Shown here: piece by piece, positions 10,613 to 22,002 of the stretch
How the letters are laid out: the number at the start of each line of letters is the position of its first letter
How positions within the stretch are numbered: the stretch's first letter is position 1
Source: Chrysopilus asiliformis
Lineage: Eukaryota > Arthropoda > Insecta > Diptera > Rhagionidae
Assembly: GCA_964034945.1 (NCBI GenBank)
Contig: OZ035960.1
Location: 111,607,324 to 111,671,323, forward strand
Direction: 5' to 3'
Length of the DNA stretch: 64,000 bases
Translations under genes and position numbers: made by a program
The notes under the pieces: model-generated
Databases searched by the model: none
Told to the model about the DNA's origin: nothing
Seen by the model: only the letters and a program-made list of their open reading frames with translations

Positions 10613-12774
10613 TTGTTTCAACGAAAGGGCACATGTATCTTAACGGCTTGAGTCTGCAGCACATTTCTACAGGCATTTATTTAAAAAGCGTGAAAAAGTA
10701 AAATGATTTTCGTTTAAGATTGTGTAGCTTCTGGATTAAATAATTTGGCCGCATTGAATGCTTTTCCGTGGTTTAAATCCAATTCATGTTTCATTTTCTA
10801 TATATCGAAAATATATAAAACTTGTTCTGTGTCACCATCTACCCCCCCTCCCCCTCATCCGCCAACCAATCATCTCTTATCCTCTTTATCGCTGAAGTGA
10901 TTTTTCTTGTTTCAACCCTCTCCTGCCACTCCATGCATTTTTAAACAACAAAAACCCATTCTTGCCCAAAATCCAAACCCACTGTAACAGAGTGTTTAGA
11001 AGATATGGTGGTTTTGTTACTACGGATATGCTTAATGTGGGTTACCTGAACTACACGCATAGGTAAATTGTGGTTATTATGGTTAAACAGTATAGCAACA
11101 GATCACATTGTGCTTACTTACTTGGTAGCTATCGGTATGTTCTTTGCGGTGGATACAAATTCCATATCTATTCGTCTATCCGCAAACTTTATGCGAAACA
11201 TCGATGGAATGGAAAATAAGGGATGAATATCGGGAATGTTAAAAGAATTTTATACAAAACTGAACTAAACCACTGCTGCCATGATATCGACTAGGAGCAA
11301 AGAAGCAAAGAAAACCTTTGCAAATACTACGTACGATTAAATTCTGTAGGTTGTTGTGTCTTGTTTTAGAAGTTATGTTTATGTTGTTTTCTCTATTCTT
11401 CTCAGTTTTTTTCTTTTGCTTATCTTCTGCTCCATCAAATTATCTGAAGTAGAAAATTTACATTTTCATCATTCTGGTTTCAACATATTACCCTGGCTTA
11501 ACTAAAATTCTGTGGGCATTAAACGAGTTTGAGGGAAATGAGCACAGCGAAATTGACAACATAAAAGACAAGATCCGTGTGTTCGTTCCACTTACAAATT
11601 TTCCAAGGGGTGAATCTATAAAATACCGGGGGTACAAAAAAAAATACAAAAAAAAAGAAAACTCCGAAAAACTAATGTAACTTTTTATTGGACACTAAAA
11701 ATACGGCAAAGCACGGAAAAAAGTACAAAAAACTAAGTGGAAGGACGATGGGAAAGTTCTTAGCGAGAATCCGAAATGGTAAAAAGCTTCTTATCGAATT
11801 TGTTTTGTCGAAGTCATTTATTGTTGTTATTTTTATTTTCATGGGAACGACAAAAGTCCTGTCGATTTGTGTCTGTCTGTCTGTTTCATAGGTTCCGTTT
11901 CGATGCTACTGTCGCGTTCTGTTTGGTGAATGGTTTCCACCACTATGGAAACTTTTGAAACATTGAACCTGAAGATGCTTTTAAAGAAGCCAGCAATCAA
12001 TTGTTGTTGAGACAAGTTCGCTAATGACACAATTTAATGGCAACTCGAATGATTTTTCCTCAGCACTTTTCAACTATCCGAGTTTAGTTTTTCATGATTG
12101 AGTTTTCCCATTTGGTCCATGTAGCTACATTTCCGTCGCTAGGTGTTAATAGTGTGAAATTTATTGAACGTTTTTATGTCGCACTCAATTCTACTTCTTC
12201 TAGATTATCCTGAATTGCATAAAAACATTGATATAAAGTGCACAATTTTAACACTTTTTACACAAATTTTATAATAGAAAGGTTTTTCTTTCTTGGGAAA
12301 TGAAGAAAACTCAGCAGAAGAGTTTTTTTTTCATCAATCTGGAAGTGGTGATAAACGGAAAATCTCCATACTATGAGTATACTTTTGAATAATGAATTTT
12401 CACAATGTTGAAATATGATGTTCGGAATCCACTCGATTTCAAATGTCCTGACATCTGTTGAAAATCAAATCGATTGATGATGGAACAAGGAAGAGTTAAG
12501 ATTTTCTTGTAGTGGTGAAGTGACTTAATCAATGATGTTCAATTGTCTTGATTGATTGAAGGTATGTTCTTGAAATTCGACAAGATTTGTATATATCTTG
12601 AGACTTAATGACTGTTTAATGAATTTAGTATTTTGATCATGTAATTTAAATAATTGCATTGCTAATTTTTATTGCAATCAATTTCGTTTAAGAGTGTTCA
12701 AAAAACATTCTCTGTTATGAAAATCATAAAAAAATATCAATTGCAATCAACACAAGACTTTCCTCTGCAAAATT
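10613..12774. other. No gene seen
   Basis: AT-rich, with one C-rich patch (10843-10860) and one polyA region (11635-11660). Frames of 60-67 codons occur but have no recognisable content. A short tgtctgtctgtctg run lies at 11870-11884. Confidence 0.45.
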
Positions 12775-12839
12775 TAGTTTCGGAAAAAATATTTAAAAAA
12801 TAATATTTTTTCAAATATCTTGAGAACCGTTAGAGATAC

Positions 12840-13429
12840 AAACATAACAAAAGCTATAATTGCCAATCTGGCAATTATTGGAGACCCGTATGGTGATATT
12901 CGTATCAAAATTCGAACAGTTATACCAAAATTCCACTTTGAAGTCAAACTTTCCAATAAGATTTTTTAAAATTTATTCCAATCGGATTTTGATGTATGGA
13001 AGTTTTATGTAGAATCATATTCTAAATAACTCTTGTTCTTGGAATTTTTTGATAAGATGCACCGTTTTTGAGATATTCACAAAAAACGATTTCGTTCGTA
13101 TGGGGGGTACCCCCCCTAATGGTCCATTTTTACCCATTAACGAACTTGGCCTCGAATTTTACGAAAAACGGATCTGCGCAAAATTTCAAGTCTCTAGCTC
13201 AATCCGTGTGCCGGCAATCCGCGCCACAGACAGACAGACGGACGGACAGACGGACAGACGGACAGACGGACAGACAGACAGACGGACGGACATGCAGAAA
13301 TTAATTATTTTTATCATTCTAAACACACTGGTGTAATTCATTTTTATATGTGATGACGGGATCTTGGCGTTACAAACGGTAAGGCAAAGTTAATATACCC
13401 TTTGGTTTCACCATACGGGTATAAAAAAA
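12840..13429 (+). mobile_element. Rep-1 interspersed repeat, copy 1
   Basis: It starts AACATAACAAAAGCTATAAT and ends CACCATACGGGTATAAAA. It is near-identical in layout to 58031-58623 and, shortened, to 39620-39923. Inside are the short inverted repeat ATTGCCAATCTGGCAAT, a GGGGGGTACCCCCC palindrome near 13102 and a CAGACGGA array (13229-13290). There is no long open frame that would mark an autonomous element. The short A-rich 3' end with no inverted repeat fits a retroposon-like element, but I cannot assign the class. Confidence 0.8.
13229..13290 (+). repeat. (CAGACGGA)n array in Rep-1
   Basis: 4- and 8-bp units of CAGA and CGGA alternate. The other full Rep-1 copy has the same array at 58421-58487 with different phasing, so it varies in length between copies. 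Confidence 0.9.
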
Positions 13430-13584
13430 CGGGTAAAGCAAAAAATGTGGAAAATTTAATGTTTTTTAAATTTCTTACATTTATTTTTCCCAAATAACGG
13501 TATTTTTTCAAAAAATTTGTATGGGAGGTACCAATTATAGTAACTATTACCATTTTAAAAGTTTTTTTTGGGTGGTCATCCTAT

Positions 13585-13687
13585 TTTCTATGCAACATTT
13601 GTTGTTCATCTTGTCCTGGATTCACCTAAAAATGACCTATTTTTAGATCAATCCAGGACAAGATGAACAGCAAATTTTGCGTAGAAA
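13585..13687. repeat. Long hairpin, 48-bp arms
   Basis: The left arm 13585-13632 pairs with the right arm 13640-13687 over 48 positions with about five mismatches and a 7-base loop. The perfect core is TTCATCTTGTCCTGGATT. It could be a tiny foldback element or, if transcribed, a hairpin RNA. The sequence alone does not decide. Confidence 0.85.
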
Positions 13688-13691
13688 GTAT

Positions 13692-16600
13692 AACTCGATT
13701 TAGACGATAGACGAAAACTGTATGAAATAAATAATAATTATGCGCCGCAGGCGAAATTTTTTAAACATAAAGCCGAACAGTTATTTAAATCAAAAGATAC
13801 ACAATAGTTTTTTTTTTAAAATCCATGGGGCCACGTCCTGCCATGCCCTTAGGCGCCCGTCTATGACTAATTGTATCCTAGTTGTCAACTACTGTCAACT
13901 GAGCATTAAATGTTTATACTTTAGACGAAATTTACTTTTTTACTGACAAATTTTCGTCAACGAGAACTTGCTGCCTATTTATATTTCAAAAATTCAAGTA
14001 AACTTAAAACAATAAAATCTTGAAGTTCCTTTTGGCACCAAGAGTATCTTTTTTTTTGACATGGTACTTAGTACTTATCATTTTGACATAAAAAATGTTT
14101 AATGGCTTGTAAGGATAAACTCAAGAAAAAGAAAAAAAAAATGAGCAAGAGAAAAATGGGTGGAGAAACCTAACAAAACGAAAGACGAAAAAATGTATTT
14201 TCCGTATATATAGTTAGAGTAACGTCTTTTCCATTTATGTAGAGCATATTTTATGCATCACTTGGGAGTCTAGTATAGCCGGACCAACTTGAAAATGAAA
14301 AAAAATAAAAATTTTGGAGTAAGAAAATTGTTTGCCTTAAATTTTTGTTAAATAGTAGGATAAAACTCTTAGTGTTAAAAAATACCTAATATTTTATTAG
14401 TATATATGCGTAGAAAAAAAGGAAATGCTTGTAAAAAATGTTTTTTTTTCATGTAAAAAATAAGTAAAAATAAAGAATAAAGTGGATAAAAGTGCGCTTG
14501 TATTGTTGGATCCTTGGCCCCTGTAAAAAAATTTACAAGGAATTTGATATTTTAAAGGACGACCCACAAAAAAGGCGTCTATTACAAAGGAAATGTGTTC
14601 TCTGTAAATCTCCCAGAGGACTTAAGTTATCAAGAGTGATTTTTAACCAAAAAGAAAAAAAAAGTACAATAAAATGGACGAAAGATAGAAAGAAACAATC
14701 TATATTGGATCCTCTATGTATTTACAAAAAAAAAATCTAAAGAATTTCCCAAAAAAGTAAGAAAAAATTCTGGTTACAAGTTGAATAAAAAAAGGAAACG
14801 AAAAAATTTCCAGGAAAAAACTGTTCGTTCTTTTTCATTAATCAAAAGATAAAAAAGATGACGTTGAATTTCCTACAGCTATCTTATTCATTTCTTCTCG
14901 TTCTCTTCTATACAAAATAAATTGGATTAAAAATACCGTCACTTTTTCACGGTTTAAAATATTGAACCAAGAAACAAATATCAAAGGCAGTGAAAACCAA
15001 GAACCAAAAAAAAAGAAAAACACGTGAAAAAAGATACACCCAAAGTTGAGATAAAAACGCCACACAAAGAAGAGAAATAAAAATAAAAAACGGACGAGGA
15101 AAAATCACGTGGAAATGCCAAGTAAGGTGGGATAAGGGTGAGAAAAAGCTTATCTGTAACACAAGTAAAACACCCAAGATCTCTGCTTAAAAACGGACCT
15201 CATGGTTTTTTTTTCTCTCTTTTCATTCGACAACAACAAAAAAACATGAGCGAGGAGATTTTCTTCCTTTTTTCAAGGAAAATATCCGCCCGTTCTGCCT
15301 TCTTCAACTCGACATTTCTTTTTACTTTTAAGGGTTTTCTCTTCTTAAGATATGTATAGCGAAAAAAATCGTTTTTTGCTCGTTTTTTGGTATTTTGCTG
15401 TTGATTCTGTCGCCTTTGGTCATGTCCCTTTTATCAATAGCCAAAGCATAGTAAAGTAAATTAAATTTTCAACCCTTCTGCGTCTAAATAAAAAATGGCA
15501 CATTTTCCTTTAACGGACATGGAAACCTTACAGATAGCATTTCTAAATAATTACACGTCAATAGACTGTTCTTCTTCCACGTTTTTTTTTCTCTCGTCCT
15601 TTATTTCTTTTATATTGTAACTCTATAACGTGTAGGTAGATAACAATCAAGTCAAAGGCATCAGGCATACAATTTCTTTCGTTTAAAATGAGTTTTCCCA
15701 TTTCCACCCGATGGATCTGTTTTCACCTCTAAAATTTTTTTTTATTATCGATTTCTAATGTTTTGTTCCTTGCTGGAGTCATAGAAAAATGCGGGCGGGA
15801 TTCGTTTTTCCCCTGTTTTCCCAAATTGTATCCAAATCTTCATATCTGGAAAACTGTTGGCTGCTTTTTTCATTATTATTTTTTTTTTTTTGGAAAAGGA
15901 CCGAGGAAATTACTGCTTGCAATTATTTGATTCAGTTGATTTTGCTTATAAATTACCATTTTTTGAAATGGAAAATCCTTTTTCTATTTCAAAAGGGTGG
16001 GTGTCTGTCAGAACACCAACCAAATAACAAATTTTTCTTCATCCCGATTTCGATGAATTTTTCCCAGCTCTAACATGCAGCGCATTTAACGTCAATTCTA
16101 ACCTGCGGCGCATTTATCGTCATTGTTATTTTCGTCATTCCAGTTGCGTTTATTTATGGGGCATCCAAAACTGAGGAACAGTTTACGGCAGTTACTGTAC
16201 GGAAAAGCGAGGCCATAATTTTAACTTTTAAATTAATTTCCGAAATGTTTAATGCAGAAACTGAACTTAAATACCTTTTCTCGAAGACTATCGAAATAAG
16301 TATAAAAAATCACATCTTCGAATTTTCACAACATTTTGATCTGTCCTCAGAAAATTCAACAAGAGTTCAAAATAATCGCCTGTGAGGTCAACTAAGGTTA
16401 AACACAAGGGATAAAATCGGTTTGATGGCAAAAATGAAATTCGAGACTAAAAGCATTAGAAAAATGAACTCCAAACATTTAAAAATTATACTGTCTTGAA
16501 ATCATTGTGCAAAGATTTGCATTTTATATTTTACTGACAATTTCAAGATTTTACTGCTGTTATTGTCGGTTTTCAGTCCATGCTTTTGTTGACAATTTCT

Positions 16601-17860
16601 TGCATATCGATGGAAATTTGAGATATTCCTCCATTATGGATGGGATTCAGTTCTAATCCTTAAAAGGATTTCAATTGAGGGAGAATTTTATGGTCTCAAA
16701 TAAGCCTTTAGACCAAATGAAAGAATATTGATCGGTTGGAAACCATTTCAGCTTTTCTATACTTAATGTAAAAAGGCTGAAAAGCAAATGAAATTTTCAA
16801 CAGTTAGGAAATGTTCATATTCTCTTCTCCCTGTGCTATGAAATTTTCCACCCATCGTAGCGATAGAATTTTATTTGGATGAAAATACAACTTTTAACAT
16901 TATGTGAAAATATTATTTTGCGTAGACATTTTATGCGTTTGTATAAAATTTTCGTCATATTCAGTTTTCCAATTTGTGAAACTTTTTATTTATTTATTTA
17001 TTTTTTTTTTACTAAAGAGGGACATTTGTCTATCGTCTCATATTCTGGCAAATAAAAAATCGTTTAATTTTTTATGTGTCGGAAATGTTTCCACATTTCA
17101 TCATTTTCATTTAATTTCATTTATGTATATAGAAATATGTGCAAAAAAGACAGTTTGTATATTTACACACATACAAAATACGTTGTCGTTTTCTTCGTTT
17201 ACATTTTTGCGAGTGATTTTTCCTTGACGAGAGAATTTTCCGACGCGTTGTCTAGTTTAATTTTAATATTTGCATTAAAATGTATGCTCAACATAACTCA
17301 AACATAAAATTGTGATGTAATATGTCTTTTGAATGTTATCATGTATGTAAGATGGTAAACAAATTTCAAAAATTAGTAAATTGCAGAAAATTTCTATAAT
17401 GTGGTTTTTTTCTTCCTTCGCTATACTGAAATAACATCTGTACTATTACCATGAATGTAAAATTTGTTGTGTACTTTCCCCATAGACGCGTGGAAAATTT
17501 CTTGGAATTGAACAATTTTTCCAATAGGGTAAGTGTTTCGAAATTCAACCAATAAAAAGGAAGCGAGAGGTTTAAATTGGATGTTTTCCACTTAATATTT
17601 ATAAGTCGGAGGCTAAAAAAAAATTACTAAGGGTATTCACAGTCCGCTTTTAAATTGCGAGTAATTTTACCGCTCGGTAATTCAGTCAAATTTAACAGAT
17701 TTTTACCGAGACGGTAATTTGGTTCATGTAAAAATGAATTACCGGATTCAGTAATTGTAGACATTCAAAACAATTCTACCAGTACAAGGCAATTCTCCTT
17801 GTACAATTCTCCTTGAGTCGTGTTTTCCGGCCCGGTTATTCGGTATCAAGAATCAACCGC
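13692..17860. other. No gene seen; low-complexity DNA
   Basis: Long A-rich (14100-14850) and T-rich (15200-16060) stretches create many short open frames. Rep-3-type GC motifs lie at 13741-13756 and 16102-16112. At 17640-17760 several CGGTAATT boxes occur in both orientations without a clear element boundary. Confidence 0.45.
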
Positions 17861-18000
17861 GGGTGGCGCTAGTAATGTTTTTAGTTGTCAAATTTTCTCG
17901 CTGGTTTTTTGTTAATCTCATCGGACTGCAAATTTTTTCAATTTTGATAGCCGTTGCCACAATAGAAATTCAAAAGAATGCATCAAACATGGATTTAAAG
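17861..18000 (+). other. Possible first exon ending at a splice donor
   Basis: A GC-richer stretch (ccgcgggtggcgctag onward) leads to ATG GAT TTA AAG (17989-18000), followed at once by GTATGT, a good splice donor. This would give a first exon coding M-D-L-K. No downstream exon could be tied to it. The call is an inference from signals only. Confidence 0.2.
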
Positions 18001-18337
18001 GTATGTTACAATCAAATTCGCAGTTCATGATTTGGTCACGTATCAAATAAAAGCACTGTTCTCAAATCTGTGCTGTGGGGTGTTCACAGCAGAATATTTT
18101 CAGTATTTTAATATTACCGAAAACACCGAATACCCAAAATTAAAAGAGGATCCTTACTGTTTGATGCAAAAAAAAAATACAAAACTCTTTCAAAGTGGTT
18201 CGATTTTAGATTTCTAGTTTCTAGTATAGGGTCAACAATTTTAAAATTTGTTTCTAAAATTTGTTAAAATTTGAGATATAGTGCACGGAGAGGCTTATAC
18301 CAGGGTGTTTGGGATGACAAAAGATTTTGATTTCCGC

Positions 18338-18970
18338 ATGTCCAGCGGTCTGTCTGTTCGTCGATCGGTTTGTCTGTCCGTCTGTCCGTCTGTCTGTTCG
18401 TCTGTCTGTTCGTTGGTCTGTTTGTCTGTTAGTCTGTCTGTTCGTCTTCCTGTTCGTCTATCTGCCCGTCTCTCTGTTTATATGTCTGCCTATATGTCCG
18501 TCTGTCTGTCTGTCTGTCGGTCTGTCGGTCTGTCGGTCTGTCTGTCCGTCTGTCTGTCCATCTATCTGTCCCTTTGTCTGTCTGCTTGTCTGTCTGTTTG
18601 CCTGTCTGTCTGTCTGTCTGTCTGTCTGTCCATCTGTGCATCCGCCTGTCTGTCCATCTGTCCATCCGTATGTCTGTCCGTCAGTGTGTCCGTCTGTCCA
18701 TCTGTCCGTCCGTCTGTCTGTCCGTCTGTCTGCCCGTCTGCCTGTCCGCCTGTCTGCCCGTCTGACTGTCCGCTTGTCTGTCCGTCTGTCTGTCCGTCTG
18801 TCTGTCCATCTGTCTGTCCATCTGTCTGTCCGTCTGTCTGTCCGTCTGTCTGTACGTCTGTCTGTCCGTCTGTCTGTCCGTCTGTCGATCTGTCCGTCCG
18901 TCTGTCTATCCGTCTGTCTATCTGTCTGTCTGTCCGCCTGTCTGCCCGTCTAACTGTCCGTCTGTTCGTG
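18338..18970 (+). repeat. CTGTCTGTCCGT satellite, about 630 bp
   Basis: The array is built from 4-bp (TGTC, CGTC) steps that group into 8- and 12-bp units and have diverged. All units lack stops in several frames, so long Cys/Ser/Val/Pro (plus) or Asp/Gly/Thr/Gln/Arg (minus) frames run through it. These are products of the repeat, not genes. It resembles an overgrown version of the CAGACGGA arrays inside Rep-1. Confidence 0.95.
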
Positions 18971-20752
18971 AACACCATAGCTTTTAAAGGGATTGAGCAA
19001 ATTGAATACTTTTTTTCTATGTGTGATGTGCTTACAATTTTTGTTGAAATGCCAAAATATGTGTCGAATATGATTTTGGACACCTTAAATTCCAAGTGGA
19101 ACAAATTTTAATAAAAATGACGACGGATTTTGGATGGAAATTCAACAGTATTGGAATCCCGAAAATCGTATAAATGTTTATATTATATTTTCTTGCTTAC
19201 TTTAAAATAGATAAACAGATTCCCTTACCCTATGGAACGAAAAACTTTTTCTGTAAATACCACTGTCAATTTTGGGTAGTATGAAATCGCTACGAGCTGT
19301 AATGTTTGCTTCCTAGTTGGATTTTATCTGGAAAAATAGAATTCAGATGAAAATAAATAAAAACCCTTTGGTATAAAAGTTTGCATGAAGTGTTTTTTTC
19401 AATAAAAAAAAATAGATGAATTTTATGAAATCAAGTTAAACAATGTTCACTGTACTACAATAATAAACAGAATATGTTTTTATGCATCAGCATATTCCCT
19501 CTAAACAAAAGGAAATTTTCAAAACAAGGACAATAGCGAAATATTATTATGTTTTGTCATGGAGATATCACTTAAGAAATAACAACAAAATATTCACATA
19601 GAAAATGGGTTAGTTGAGAAGACGTGATGGCAGCACTGAAATTTAACACATTTTCTCAGTTATAGCATATTTTGGCATTTCAACAAATTTTCACTAACAA
19701 TATGTATACGCATTGAAGGAAACTGTGTACAAAGTTGTTCACTGAAGGAAAAACCATCGTTATAAAAAAGTATCAAAATTGGTATGGAACGAAAGAAAAA
19801 AAGCATCAGTAAAATGATGAGGAAATTTCTTAACATTTACATATATAGACTTTCAAAGAGAAATTGCTTCTTCTGATATAATTTTCCTGCCGTCTTGGAT
19901 GGAAAAAAAATTAGTCACAATTTCATATACGGACAAAATAAAAGAATTCGTATAAATATATTTTATCAGAGACGGAAAGAATTTTGCTGGTATATTTTGT
20001 AGCAGTTTTTCCTCTATTTTATGTTAGTAAAAAATAAATAAGAAAAATTCCACAGGACAACGGAAAAAACGAAAAATAAAAAAAAAACTTTTCTTATCAT
20101 GTCATGTTCAGATTTACACCACTCTGGAGAGAAATCCCGCTCTTTATAAAGTATCCTCATGAAGAGGCTCTGTGGCTCGAAAAAGGCATCCAAAAAAGGG
20201 CAAACGAGAAAAAAAAGTCAGTTAGTCAGCAATGGAACGAATGGGGAAAAGACTAACAAAGATTCCAGTTGGAAAGTCAAAACTACCCTAACTAAACTAG
20301 GCAATCCTGTGGAATTTATTTGGCAGCAAGTTTTAGAGTGGTAAGAAAGTAATTACGGTGGTTTTTTTTAGTTTTAGATTTTATCACAGAAAACATCCGC
20401 GGAGGCTTCTATCCCAACTTTTAATTGGGTTCTGTGGAAATGTGTAAGAAGAACTAAAACAAACTTCAAGAAAAACAACATCGGGTAAACAAAACGGGAA
20501 AACAAACCTGAGCTGTGCTTTGCAATTAAAAGGTCCCCTAAAGCTCCCCTAAAGCTGGATTTATAAAAAAAAAAAATTGAAAAAAACTTTTAAGTTTTTG
20601 AACCAAACTTTCTCTGTGACGACTTTTCATTAAATACAATAATAGGACCAATAGCGATACCAGAATGCCGAAAATGCCCCGAGAATCGGTCTAAATACAT
20701 TTTTTAAATTTTCGATCACCTAAAATTGTCTTTGATTTTCCAGTTGCCCTAA
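18971..20752. other. No confident gene; paired 21-bp inverted repeats
   Basis: TTGTTGAAATGCCAAAATAT (19041-19060) and its complement (19667-19686) form part of a perfect 21-bp inverted pair 600 bp apart, possible ends of an element. A 61-codon plus frame at 20159-20344, Lys-rich, then TTLTKLGNPVEFIWQQVLEW, ends just before GTAAGA and could be an exon. I do not recognise it. Confidence 0.35.
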
Positions 20753-20879
20753 CGGTCAATTTATTCACTAGGAGTTAAGCCGAGTTAGTGAGTTAAGGGA
20801 GTTAGCTAACCTTATTTTCCATGTTAAAGGTGAGTTAAGGGAGTTAAGGCGATTTAACTCCTAGTGAATAAATTGGCCG
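20753..20879. mobile_element. 127-bp Tourist-like MITE, TAA target duplication
   Basis: The ends are a 26-bp inverted repeat with one mismatch (CGGTCAATTTATTCACTAGG on the left; the right complement has C for T at position 4). TAA flanks both sides (20750-20752 and 20880-20882). A 3-bp T-N-A duplication fits PIF/Harbinger-type MITEs (family knowledge). No coding. Confidence 0.88.
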
Positions 20880-21006
20880 TAAGAGAATTTGTCTGGGGTT
20901 ACCATTTTTAGACAGCCCGCCAACATTACGACAGCGAGATTTAACCACTGATATTATACAATAATTCAAATTGATATAGCTCTTTTCGAGAGATTCGAAT
21001 AAATTT

Positions 21007-21192
21007 TTGGTGTATCATCGGTAAAGGAATCAACTTTTCCTACTTTTCCATTTTCTTTTGCCATAACATTCCTTGCCGTAGTGCGTTTTACCCCGATACT
21101 AGGCCAGATATTGAGATTGAATAAGGATGAGTTGATTATATAAAATATGTGGAAGCAACACAACACTTCCACGGATCGAAAAATTTCTAGAA
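21007..21192. mobile_element. Inserted 183-bp segment flanked by 14-bp direct repeats
   Basis: The segment 21006-21188 is the same as 24525-24707 except for one base (A for C). It is flanked by ATTCGAATAAATTT at 20993-21006 and 21193-21206, which looks like a target-site duplication, so this copy was inserted. There is no poly(A) tail and no inverted ends. In the plus frame the one difference is TCA against TCC, a silent change. Confidence 0.75.
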
Positions 21193-21237
21193 ATTCGAAT
21201 AAATTTCATGGTTTAATTTTTACCAAGTAAATCATGG

Positions 21238-21500
21238 TTGTAAGATTCACAGCTGTAAGGTTGATAGCTGTACGGTTGACAGTTTTAAGGTTTACAGCTG
21301 TAAAGTCCCCAGTTGTAAGGTTCGAAGCAGCAATGCTAGCAAGTGTAAGATTCACAATTGTACGGTTCGTAATTGTAAGGCCGGCAATTGTAAGGTGCGC
21401 GTTTGTAAGGTTCGCTTTTGTAAGGTTTGCGTATGTAAGGTTCGCATTTGTAAGGTTCGCATTTGTAAGGTTCATATTTGTAAGGTTCGCATTTGTAAGA
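21238..21500. repeat. 15-bp minisatellite (TTGTAAGGTTCGCAT)
   Basis: About 17 units, homogeneous at the right end (21400-21500) and more diverged to the left. On the minus strand the unit reads A-N-L-T-N, so an 89-residue frame (21206-21475) looks like a pentapeptide-repeat protein. Frames on both strands are open because 15 is a multiple of three. I call it a minisatellite, not a gene. Confidence 0.85.
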
Positions 21501-21608
21501 TTCGAAAAATATGGACAAAACCTTGAACACCGAATACATATCTAAGCTCGTTGCAATAAAACGCAATTTTTGGTGGAAGAAATAGACATAATTTTTTGTT
21601 TTTCTTAA

Positions 21609-21868
21609 CACGTTGGCTACCAGCCAAAAAAAACGCTTACTCCGCTAGTATACACTGGGAAAAAACGCAAAAATCATTTCTGTACTTTGTGAGTCACCAG
21701 TGAACACAAGATCAATACAGATAAAAACGAACGAATCGAATAAAATATAACGGACAAAAAAAACCCCTTTGTACCGCACGAGCGACTGCACTCAACCATG
21801 GAACTTGAGAAACTGACGGTAATGATAATAGTGTGTGTACACCGGTGACTCACATGGTAGCCAACGTG
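21609..21868. mobile_element. 260-bp piggyBac-like MITE, copy 1
   Basis: It is flanked by TTAA (21605-21608 and 21869-21872). Its perfect 14-bp ends, CACGTTGGCTACCA, give an 18-bp symmetric block with the TTAA. Subterminal GTGAGTCACC-GTGA and CACCGGTGACTCAC are inverted to each other. TTAA plus CAC ends fit piggyBac-type MITEs (family knowledge). No transposase. Confidence 0.88.
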
Positions 21869-21909
21869 TTAACCTTTAGGTATTTATTTTTTAGCAAATT
21901 TCTAGTCAC

Positions 21910-22002
21910 AGTCGTTTTTAACACAGGTTTTGTTAAAGAGTTTAAGCTGACAGAAACCCCTAACAAACTCATGTTTAACAAAACCTATGTTTAAAAATGA
22001 CT
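21910..22002. repeat. 93-bp foldback element
   Basis: The arms AGTCGTTTTTAACACAGGTT and the complement of the right end (AGTCATTTTTAAACATAGGT) pair over about 33 bp with a few mismatches. A related arm seems to flank the piggyBac-like MITE at 59629. Confidence 0.7.

Larger units (their letters stand above)
12775..13560 (+). repeat. Rep-2 copy split by a Rep-1 insertion
   Basis: The Rep-2 left part (aatatcttgagaaccgttag, ending 12839) and right part (gggtaaagcaaaaaatgtgg onward, from about 13430, to gggaggtaccaattatagta) are continuous in other Rep-2 copies. They are separated here by the Rep-1 element at 12840-13429. Confidence 0.75.

Noticed and set aside
18281..19111. Frames up to 276 codons rich in Ser-Val-Cys-Pro or Asp-Gly-Gln-Thr
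   Set aside because: They are translations of the TGTC/CGTC satellite in several frames and both strands.
21234..21545. 103-codon plus frame with V-R-F-A-F repeats
   Set aside because: Plus-strand shadow of the 15-bp minisatellite.
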